This document shows, piece by piece, positions 1-6,984 of a stretch of DNA of 64,000 nt. The first letter of the stretch is position 1; every line of letters begins with the position of its first letter. The notes below the pieces were generated by a model. That model ran no database searches. It was not told where the DNA came from and saw nothing but the letters and a program-made list of their open reading frames with translations. The translations under genes were made by a program, and so were the position numbers. The stretch is from Pleurodeles waltl (Eukaryota; Chordata; Amphibia; Caudata; Salamandridae), in contig NW_027150023.1 in the NCBI RefSeq assembly GCF_031143425.1, positions 86,001-150,000 on the forward strand, written 5' to 3'.

Positions 1-11
1 ACCCATTGCCC

Positions 12-202
12 CTAACCTTTAGGGGTACCCCTGCCCCCCAAGGAAAGGAGCAATAAACAGGACACCCCCCCCCAAAAAAAAAAAACGCAGTCTGCACCAT
101 TCTGTGCCTCCTAGCACCACTTTAATAATGCACCGACACCCCTTTTAACACTGCTCCCCCAAATTTGACTGCCTCTTCTCCCCAAGAGAGGGGGCAGGGG
201 GA
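12..202 (+). repeat. Internal sub-repeat A (191 bp) of the unit
   Basis: Runs from CTAACCTTTAGGGG to GGGGGCAGGGGGA and is followed at once by a second, diverged copy. It holds the 12-bp palindrome AGGGGTACCCCT, AATAAA at 52-57, and a run of nine C then twelve A at 65-85. The C/A run varies by a few bases between units. Present in every unit. Confidence 0.9.
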
Positions 203-402
203 CTAACCTTTAGGGGTACCACTGCCCCCCAAGGAAAGGCACAATAAACAAGAGTGTGGGAGGGAACCCCACCCCCCCAAAAAAACGAAGTCTGCACCAT
301 TCGGTGCCTCCTAGCACCCCTTTAATAATGCACCGACACCTCTTTTAACACTGCTCCCCCACATTTGTCTGCCCCTTCACCCCAAGAGAGGGGGCAGGGG
401 GA
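203..402 (+). repeat. Internal sub-repeat B (200 bp) of the unit
   Basis: Second tandem copy of the preceding element. It keeps the order: CTAACCTTTAGGGGTACC, AATAAA (243-248), C run, A run, GTCTGCACCATTC, TGCCTCCTAGCACC, TTTAATAATGCACCGACACC, and a closing AGGGGGCAGGGGGA. A GAGTGTGGGAGGGAACCCC insert sits in the middle. The two copies are far more different from each other than either is between array units, so this duplication predates array amplification. Confidence 0.9.
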
Positions 403-503
403 CATAAAAATGATGGGGATTGCCACCAAAACCCCCCTCCTTTGTAATTCCCCCATTTGTGTCCAAGGGGTTGGGCTCTGCTTGCCACCTATTGGCTCTG
501 CTC

Positions 504-787
504 CACTCTCTCTTACTCACACTCCGGCCCTGTGGCCTAGACTCTTCCACCACCTTCTCCTGAATCCCTGGCCCTGTCTTTCCTCTGTGACCACCACCCA
601 CTCTTGCTCTCTGCCCTTTCTCCATCTATGTCCCCCTTTCTTCTCTAAGTCCAACCAACCACCCCTGCTAGCCTCCGCCATCTGCACCTCTCTCAGCCTG
701 CCCCCTATCTCTCCTCACTCACCACCTGTGCTCCTTCTATTCCTGCCCTCTGACTCAGCCTGGACCTATCCTTGCTCTCTCTGCGCC
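504..787 (+). repeat. Pyrimidine-rich tract
   Basis: A stretch of nearly 300 bases dominated by C and T on the plus strand, with very few purine runs. It ends at CTGCGCCTGCGC just before the CA microsatellite. It contains no recognisable gene. The longest plus-strand open frame of the unit runs through it only because the composition is poor in stop codons. Confidence 0.6.
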
Positions 788-788
788 T

Positions 789-791
<3 letters not shown>

Positions 792-825
<34 letters not shown>
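792..825 (+). repeat. (CA)n microsatellite, 17 copies in unit 1
   Basis: A perfect CA dinucleotide run. Copy number by unit 1-22 is 17, 11, 10, 10, 11, 17, 18, 17, 17, 17, 17, 17, 15, 17, 15, 17, 17, 17, 17, 18, 17, 15. Units 2-5 have an extra GC step (GCGCGCACAC) before the run. Confidence 0.95.
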
Positions 826-827
<2 letters not shown>

Positions 828-949
828 AACTGCTCTGCAATCCACCATTCACATGTCGACTCATGCTCTATCCACGCACACACAGCCATTGTACTTACCA
901 ATTTAGCAGCCATCTCTGACTTACCTCTGCTTTGCCGCCATCAGTCACC

Positions 950-1023
950 TGGTGCCGAGCCCGGGATTCGAACCCTGGTTGTCTGGTTGGAAGGCGGGAA
1001 CTTACCCACTGGACCACAGTGGA
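950..1023 (-). pseudogene. Degenerate tRNA-Gly(UCC)-like element, unit 1
   Basis: Read on the minus strand, the A box TGGTCCAGTGGG (1005-1016) and B box GGTTCGAATCCC (963-974) match the Pol III consensus at normal tRNA spacing. The anticodon loop reads CTTCCAA (T33, anticodon TCC, A37), as in tRNA-Gly(UCC). The T arm pairs 4 of 5. The acceptor halves (TCCACTG and GCTCGGC) pair only at two positions, and the D and anticodon stems are about half paired, so this is not a normal tRNA. The 3' end reads ACCA in the register of positions 73-76, although eukaryotic tRNA genes do not usually encode CCA. No T4 stop signal occurs on this strand until 428-431, so any Pol III transcript would be near 600 nt. 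It could be a tRNA pseudogene or the head of a tRNA-derived SINE. Confidence 0.5.
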
Positions 1024-1156
1024 TTCCATATCTCTAGCTTGTCAAATCGTCCCTATATCATGGCTGTGAAGTGCCCTGTGTAGTAGAAGCCAGGAGCAGT
1101 GACATCAGGACCTTGATGTTGCTAATAGTGTCTCTTGCACAGTAAAAAGCCATGAA

Positions 1157-1239
1157 GGAGCTGTAGCTCAGTTGGTTGGGTGACTGCCTTTGGTGGAGCA
1201 AGCTACCCTTGGACAGGGGTTCGAATCCAGCCAGTGCCC
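1157..1239 (+). tRNA. tRNA-like Pol III element, unit 1
   Basis: The A box TAGCTCAGTTGG (1164-1175) and B box GGTTCGAATCC (1218-1228) are perfect. The acceptor stem GGAGCTG/CAGTGCC pairs 6 of 7 (one G-T, one A-G mismatch). The D arm closes with two wobble pairs. The anticodon stem pairs 3 of 5 around a CTTTGGT loop, which would give TTG (Gln) if numbered normally. The T stem pairs only 2 of 5. An alternative hairpin CCCT/AGGG (1206-1218) competes with the T arm. The variable region is long (about 15 nt). The promoter logic is intact but the fold is poor, so a tRNA-derived RNA or SINE head is as likely as a working tRNA. Its start lies 133 bp from the start of the opposite-strand element, in divergent orientation. 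Confidence 0.45.
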
Positions 1240-1272
1240 AGAAACCACATTTAGCTAGAAAATACCAAGATA

Positions 1273-1277
1273 TTTTT
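1273..1277 (+). terminator. TTTTT Pol III-type terminator after the plus-strand tRNA-like element
   Basis: First run of four or more T downstream of the element, 34 bases past its end. A second run of eight T follows at 1293-1300. A transcript starting near 1157 would be about 120 nt. The five-T run is kept in the other units (for example 4155-4159); the second run varies (TTTTTTATAC in units 2, 5 and 9). Confidence 0.45.
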
Positions 1278-1301
1278 GTTTATTTAGAAATATTTTTTTT
1301 A

Positions 1302-1900
1302 CTTCAAAAAATGCAGCAACAATTGGAGTAACTATGTTTTTTTGTATTAGAGCCCCAAATTTACAAATTTTGTCCCTCCTGACCCACCCCCTCCCTCCTT
1401 TTGCTCAAGTAGGTAAAATAGGAGCAGCGCCTTATTTTCAATGATCAATGTGTTGATGTTTTCTTCAATTTGGTGTTTTGGAGAAGAGTAATATGGGCGA
1501 TGGGGGAGCATAACTAAGATCTATTATCTGAGGGGGATGCCATCCAGGTAATAAAATAGGTTGAATGGTGTTGATTTTTCATTTTGGTGTGAGCCAAGCT
1601 CTGCCATTGGGTGGATGATGCTTGCCAAGTTGCCTAGGCATAAAGGCAGAGTATGAGAGCTTGCTACTGAAATGCTGGGTAAAGCTGTGTGCAGGTGAAA
1701 GAGCCTTTATTAGCTGCATTGAGAAGGTAGCATGTTGTATTTTTGAAGTGCTAAAAAAGGATAAAGTCAGGCCTTTGGCTGACTATTTCTTGAAGATGCA
1801 TGATGCAAGAAGTGTGAGTATGGAGCAGCTGGCCTGTCGTGACCTAGCCCACTCTGGCATGCTGTACTAGGCCATGCCGTAGGACTGGGACCACCGGGAT
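1302..1900. other. Spacer without a recognised gene
   Basis: AT-rich at first, then mixed. It holds a C-rich patch (CCACCCCCTCCCTCC) near 1384-1398 and AATAAA at 1550-1555. An 82-codon frame at 1622-1870 begins with TTG and matches no family I know. I see no RNA fold or promoter here that I can defend. Confidence 0.5.
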
Positions 1901-1981
1901 TGGGATTTTAAACACCCCAGTCTGGGACTGGGACTGGGACTGGGACTGCGACTGCGACTGGGATTTTAAACAACCCAGTCT
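1901..1981 (+). repeat. Hexamer minisatellite module with flanking 23-bp direct repeats
   Basis: Two 23-bp copies (1901-1923 and 1959-1981, one mismatch) begin TGGGATTTTAAACA and end CCCAGTCT. Between them lie hexamers GGGACT x4 and GCGACT x2 (1924-1959). The right copy overlaps the block by one base. Each flank can fold back as ACTGGG...CCCAGT around TTTAAA. Hexamer number varies from 6 to 7 among units. Confidence 0.9.
1924..1944 (+). other. G-quadruplex motif
   Basis: Four GGG runs separated by ACT, which is the canonical G3N3 pattern with three-base loops. Every one of the 22 units keeps at least four uninterrupted GGGACT copies (4 in units 1, 5-11 and 17; 5 elsewhere), while the GCGACT variants that break the G runs lie at the right side of the block. 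Confidence 0.7.
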
Positions 1982-2007
1982 TAGTCTGCAGCCTTTACAG
2001 TCAGCCC

Positions 2008-2027
2008 ACGAACGCCCACGAACGCCC
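2008..2027 (+). repeat. 10-bp tandem duplication ACGAACGCCC
   Basis: Two direct copies in units 1, 5, 6, 9-12 and 14-22. Units 2, 3, 4, 7, 8 and 13 have one copy and read CCCATG instead of CCCTTG just after it, so the duplication and that substitution travel together. Confidence 0.9.
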
Positions 2028-2232
2028 TTGTTCTGTATAGTGGATTACTGCAGGTAATTCGGGACCCTGCTAAATGAGGGTGGGGCACTTATCTGAAGGC
2101 TATTCGAGCGGAAGAATCCTTAGCCTAGGACAGTTTGGCAATTTAAGAAGTCTGCTGAATACCATATGTTGAAGGACGTATCACGCGGAAGCCAGCTAAT
2201 GGCTCAGACCGAAGTAAGCATGGGAGGACTTT

Positions 2233-2240
2233 ATTTGCAT
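2233..2240 (+). promoter_or_regulatory. Octamer ATTTGCAT
   Basis: An exact match to the consensus octamer bound by POU-domain factors such as Oct-1, which occurs in snRNA distal elements and many other promoters. No snRNA or other gene is recognisable beside it, and an 8-bp match can arise by chance. It repeats once per unit. Confidence 0.25.
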
Positions 2241-2293
2241 AGGACAGCCCCTTTCTCATTCCTAATATTATGCTGCAGTTGCTATGTAGCAGT

Positions 2294-2306
2294 ACTAGGG
2301 GGCAGC
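2294..2306 (+). promoter_or_regulatory. Partial CTCF-like core
   Basis: ACTAGGGGGCAGC fits the right-hand core of the CTCF motif, but the two C positions just upstream are GT, so the match is partial. The shorter AGGGGGCAG also ends sub-repeats A and B (189-197 and 389-397), giving three such cores per unit in one orientation. Units 3 and 4 have lost the A of ACTAGG. Confidence 0.3.
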
Positions 2307-2422
2307 TGTATGAACATAAAGCCACAGCGAGGCTTTAAAACTGTTTTTGTGGTGGGGGGTGGATTTGGAAGGAAAACAGCAAGATAAAAGTGTGAAAACA
2401 TAGAGCAAGTGAGTGTGTCATC

Positions 2423-2440
2423 TGTCTCTTTGAAGAGACA
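2423..2440. repeat. 18-bp near-palindrome
   Basis: TGTCTCTT-TG-AAGAGACA: perfect 8-bp arms around a two-base centre. Present once per unit. It could be a dimer-binding site or chance. Confidence 0.4.
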
Positions 2441-2892
2441 TGTGAAAGAAGAACAGCAGATCCACAGACCTCAGGTGGGAGAAGCATGGAAGAATATTCA
2501 CCCCAAAATGAATACACTTACGCCTTCTCAAAGCTTCCATGTGTGATCTGATGCTTTGCAGGTTGAAGGATTTGCCATTTCTGGTTTATAAATGTGCACA
2601 GTTGGAAAGAGCCTATTCCTAGAATGTTAGAAGCACACTCTTTAGAAGTGTCCTTACAGCCAAAATGTCAGGTACTCCTTTGGGGTTATGAGGCCTAGAA
2701 AAACATCCCAGGGGATCTTATAACATGTCCAGCAACAGGGCAACGAAATCATGGGGAGACCATCCCCCCAAGAATACTACTGCATGTTCTTTGTTTCCCC
2801 TCTCTATACCATAGCCACAGTAGGCCTCTTTCAAGCACCCTATTGCTTTGGTAATAGAAAGTGCCACAAAACTGATCCCCAGCCCTTGTCTC
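2441..2892. other. Spacer without a recognised gene
   Basis: Mixed-composition unique sequence up to the next unit. It carries the A/T and AGAAG/AGTAG variants that separate units 2-4 from the rest, and the 6-bp deletion site of unit 2. I see no convincing gene, promoter or RNA. Confidence 0.5.
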
Positions 2893-3831
2893 ACCCATTG
2901 CCCCTAACCTTTAGGGGTACCCCTGCCCCCCAAGGAAAGGAGCAATAAACAGGACACCCCCCCCCAAAAAAAAAAAACGCAGTCTGCACCATTCTGTGCC
3001 TCCTAGCACCACTTTAATAATGCACCGACACCCCTTTTAACACTGCTCCCCCAAATTTGACTGCCTCTTCTCCCCAAGAGAGGGGGCAGGGGGACTAACC
3101 TTTAGGGGTACCACTGCCCCCCAAGGAAAGGCACAATAAACAAGAGTGTGGGAGGGAACCCCACCCCCCCAAAAAAACGAAGTCTGCACCATTCGGTGCC
3201 TCCTAGCACCCCTTTAATAATGCACCGACACCTCTTTTAACACTGCTCCCCCACATTTGTCTGCCCCTTCACCCCAAGAGAGGGGGCAGGGGGACATAAA
3301 AATGATGGGGATTGCCACCAAAACCCCCCTCCTTTGTAATTCCCCCATTTGTGTCCAAGGGGTTGGGCTCTGCTTGCCACCTATTGGCTCTGCTCCACTC
3401 TCTCTTACTCACACTCCGGCCCTGTGGCCTAGACTCTTCCACCACCTTCTCCTGAATCCCTGGCCCTGTCTTTCCTCTGTGACCACCACCCACTCTTGCT
3501 CTCTGCCCTTTCTCCATCTATGTCCCCCTTTCTTCTCTAAGTCCAACCAACCACCCCTGCTAGCCTCCGCCATCTGCACCTCTCTCAGCCTGCCCCCTAT
3601 CTCTCCTCACTCACCACCTGTGCTCCTTCTATTCCTGCCCTCTGACTCAGCCTGGACCTATCCTTGCTCTCTCTGCGCCTGCGCGCACACACACACACAC
3701 ACACACACCAACTGCTCTGCAATCCACCATTCACATGTCGACTCATGCTCTATCCACGCACACACAGCCATTGTACTTACCAATTTAGCAGCCATCTCTG
3801 ACTTACCTCTGCTTTGCCGCCATCAGTCACC

Positions 3832-3905
3832 TGGTGCCGAGCCCGGGATTCGAACCCTGGTTGTCTGGTTGGAAGGCGGGAACTTACCCACTGGACCACA
3901 GTGGA
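3832..3905 (-). pseudogene. tRNA-Gly(UCC)-like element, unit 2
   Basis: Same sequence as the unit 1 copy; B box intact (TTCGAA). Confidence 0.5.
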
Positions 3906-4038
3906 TTCCATATCTCTAGCTTGTCAAATCGTCCCTATATCATGGCTGTGAAGTGCCCTGTGTAGTAGAAGCCAGGAGCAGTGACATCAGGACCTTGATG
4001 TTGCTAATAGTGTCTCTTGCACAGTAAAAAGCCATGAA

Positions 4039-4121
4039 GGAGCTGTAGCTCAGTTGGTTGGGTGACTGCCTTTGGTGGAGCAAGCTACCCTTGGACAGGG
4101 GTTCGAATCCAGCCAGTGCCC
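4039..4121 (+). tRNA. tRNA-like Pol III element, unit 2
   Basis: A and B boxes as in unit 1. The 3' trailer has GAAACTAC instead of GAAACCAC; TTTTT at 4155-4159. Confidence 0.45.
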
Positions 4122-6694
4122 AGAAACTACATTTAGCTAGAAAATACCAAGATATTTTTGTTTATTTAGAAATATTTTTTATACTTCAAAAAATGCAGCA
4201 ACAATTGGAGTAACTATGTTTTTTTGTATTAGAGCCCCAAATTTACAAATTTTGTCCCTCCTGACCCACCCCCTCCCTCCTTTTGCTCAAGTAGGTAAAA
4301 TAGGAGCAGCGCCTTATTTTCAATGATCAATGTGTTGATGTTTTCTTCAATTTGGTGTTTTGGAGAAGAGTAATATGGGCGATGGGGGAGCATAACTAAG
4401 ATCTATTATCTGAGGGGGATGCCATCCAGGTAATAAAATAGGTTGAATGGTGTTGATTTTTCATTTTGGTGTGAGCCAAGCTCTGCCATTGGGTGGATGA
4501 TGCTTGCCAAGTTGCCTAGGCATAAAGGCAGAGTATGAGAGCTTGCTACTGAAATGCTGGGTAAAGCTGTGTGCAGGTGAAAGAGCCTTTATTAGCTGCA
4601 TTGAGAAGGTAGCATGTTGTATTTTTGAAGTGCTAAAAAAGGATAAAGTCAGGCCTTTGGCTGACTATTTCTTGAAGATGCATGATGCAAGAAGTGTGAG
4701 TATGGAGCAGCTGGCCTGTCGTGACCTAGCCCACTCTGGCATGCTGTACTAGGCCATGCCGTAGGACTGGGACCACCGGGATTGGGATTTTAAACACCCC
4801 AGTCTGGGACTGGGACTGGGACTGGGACTGGGACTGCGACTGGGATTTTAAACAACCCAGTCTTAGTCTGCAGCCTTTACAGTCAGCCCACGAACGCCCA
4901 TGTTCTGTATAGTGGATTACTGCAGGTAATTCGGGACCCTGCTAAATGAGGGTGGGGCACTTATCTGAAGGCTATTCGAGCGGAAGAATCCTTAGCCTAG
5001 GACAGTTTGGCAATTTAAGAAGTCTGCTGAATACCATATGTTGAAGGACGTATCACGCGGAAGCCAGCTAATGGCTCAGACCGAAGTAAGCATGGGAGGA
5101 CTTTATTTGCATAGGACAGCCCCTTTCTCATTCCTAATATTATGCTGCAGTTGCTATGTAGCAGTACTAGGGGGCAGCTGTATGAACATAAAGCCACAGC
5201 GAGGCTTTAAAACTGTTTTTGTGGTGGGGGGTGGATTTGGAAGGAAAACAGCAAGATAAAAGTGTGAAAACATAGAGCAAGTGAGTGTGTCATCTGTCTC
5301 TTTGAAGAGACATGTGAAAGAAGAACAGCAGATCCACAGACCTCAGGTGGGAGAAGCATGGAAGAATATTCACCCCAAAATGAATACACTTACGCCATCT
5401 CAAAGCTTCCATGTGTGATCTGATGCTTTGCAGGTTGAAGGATTTGCCATTTCTGGTTTATAAATGTGCACAGTTGGAAAGAGCCTATTCCTAGAATGTT
5501 AGTAGCACACTCTTTAGAAGTGTCCTTACAGCCAAAATGTCAGGTACTCCTTTGGGGTTATGAGGCCTAGAAAAACATCCCAGGGGATCTTATAACATGT
5601 CCAGCAACAGGGCAACGAAATCATGGGGAGACCATCCCCCCAAGAATACTACTGCATGTTCTTTGTTTCCCCTCTCATAGCCACAGTAGGCCTCTTTCAA
5701 GCACCCTATTGCTTTGGTAATAGAAAGTGCCACAAAACTGATCCCCAGCCCTTGTCTCACCCATTGCCCCTAACCTTTAGGGGTACCCCTGCCCCCCAAG
5801 GAAAGGAGCAATAAACAGGACACCCCCCCAAAAAAAAAAAAACGCAGTCTGCACCATTCTGTGCCTCCTAGCACCACTTTAATAATGCACCGACACCCCT
5901 TTTAACACTGCTCCCCCAAATTTGACTGCCTCTTCTCCCCAAGAGAGGGGGCAGGGGGACTAACCTTTAGGGGTACCACTGCCCCCCAAGGAAAGGCACA
6001 ATAAACAAGAGTGTGGGAGGGAACCCCACCCCCCCAAAAAAACGAAGTCTGCACCATTCGGTGCCTCCTAGCACCCCTTTAATAATGCACTGACACCTCT
6101 TTTAACACTGCTCCCCCACATTTGTCTGCCCCTTCACCCCAAGAGAGGGGGCAGGGGGACATAAAAATGATGGGGATTGCCACCAAAACCCCCCTCCTTT
6201 GTAATTCCCCCATTTGTGTCCAAGGGGTTGGGCTCTGCTTGCCACCTATTGGCTCTGCTCCACTCTCTCTTACTCACACTCCGGCCCTGTGGCCTAGACT
6301 CTTCCACCACCTTCTCCTGAATCCCTGGCCCTGTCTTTCCTCTGTGACCACCACCCACTCTTGCTCTCTGCCCTTTCTCCATCTATGTCCCCCTTTCTTC
6401 TCTAAGTCCAACCAACCACCCCTGCTAGCCTCCGCCATCTGCACCTCTCTCAGCCTGCCCCCTATCTCTCCTCACTCACCACCTGTGCTCCTTCTATTCC
6501 TGCCCTCTGACTCAGCCTGGACCTATCCTTGCTCTCTCTGCGCCTGCGCGCACACACACACACACACACACCAACTGCTCTGCAATCCACCATTCACATG
6601 TCGACTCATGCTCTATCCACGCACACACAGCCATTGTACTTACCAATTTAGCAGCCATCTCTGACTTACCTCTGCTTTGCCGCCATCAGTCACC

Positions 6695-6768
6695 TGGTGC
6701 CGAGCCCGGGATTGGAACCCTGGTTGTCTGGTTGGAAGGCGGGAACTTACCCACTGGACCACAGTGGA
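6695..6768 (-). pseudogene. tRNA-Gly(UCC)-like element, unit 3, B box mutated
   Basis: The B box reads GGTTCCAATCC rather than GGTTCGAATCC, changing the near-invariant G57. This should weaken TFIIIC binding. Confidence 0.5.
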
Positions 6769-6901
6769 TTCCATATCTCTAGCTTGTCAAATCGTCCCTA
6801 TATCATGGCTGTGAAGTGCCCTGTGTAGTAGAAGCCAGGAGCAGTGACATCAGGACCTTGATGTTGCTAATAGTGTCTCTTGCACAGTAAAAAGCCATGA
6901 A

Positions 6902-6984
6902 GGAGCTGTAGCTCAGTTGGTTGGGTGACTGCCTTTGGTGGAGCAAGCTACCCTTGGACAGGGGTTCGAATCCAGCCAGTGCCC
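6902..6984 (+). tRNA. tRNA-like Pol III element, unit 3
   Basis: Boxes intact, even though the opposite-strand partner has a damaged B box. Trailer GAAACTAC. Confidence 0.45.

Larger units (their letters stand above)
1..2892 (+). repeat. Array unit 1 (reference unit, 2892 bp)
   Basis: Reference copy for the internal features listed here. It has (CA)17 at 792-825, four GGGACT plus two GCGACT hexamers at 1924-1959, and the 10-bp ACGAACGCCC duplicated at 2008-2027. Units 6, 10 and 11 share this profile and length. The unit start is set at the window start; the true biological phase of the repeat is unknown. Confidence 0.95.
2893..5758 (+). repeat. Array unit 2 (2866 bp, shortest full copy)
   Basis: Carries GCGCGC before (CA)11 (3686-3707), five GGGACT plus one GCGACT (4806-4841), a single ACGAACGCCC, and a 6-bp loss near 5676 (TCTCATAGCC where others read TCTCTATACCATAGCC). 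It shares the CGCCATCTC and AGTAGCAC variants with units 3 and 4, and the TTTTTTATAC variant with units 5 and 9. Confidence 0.95.

Noticed and set aside
12..17. CTAACC as telomere-type repeat
   Set aside because: Occurs singly in each sub-repeat, never in tandem.
377..625. Minus-strand 82-codon frame opposite the pyrimidine tract
   Set aside because: Shadow of the same low-complexity sequence; basic, low-information peptide, no recognised domain.
365..919. Open frame of 184 codons (220-224 codons in some units), plus strand
   Set aside because: It starts at TTG, runs through the stop-poor pyrimidine tract, and its C-terminus switches between two different endings depending on CA repeat phase. 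A real protein would not tolerate this. No family resemblance.
1157..1239. Calling the plus-strand element a functional tRNA-Gln(UUG)
   Set aside because: The T stem and anticodon stem are too mismatched and the variable region too long; kept only as a tRNA-like element.
950..1277. Assigning the tRNA-like elements to a named SINE family
   Set aside because: The A and B boxes alone do not identify a family, and I do not recognise the body or tail.
1514..1532. U2 snRNA-like string CTAAGATCTATTATCTGAG
   Set aside because: Resembles a few bases of the U2 5' region, but the surrounding sequence does not follow U2 and no snRNA promoter elements are placed correctly.
1614..1630. Box C-like GGATGATG, considered as a C/D snoRNA start
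   Set aside because: No box D with closing terminal stem at a suitable distance could be found by eye.
1622..1870. Plus-strand 82-codon frame in the spacer
   Set aside because: Begins with TTG, no upstream context, no known family. Its conservation among units is no more than that of surrounding DNA, so it is not evidence of coding.
2143..2948. Short frames of 60-85 codons on both strands in the right part of the unit
   Set aside because: Lengths expected by chance, overlapping each other, and several change with single-base indels between units (for example in units 3 and 4).
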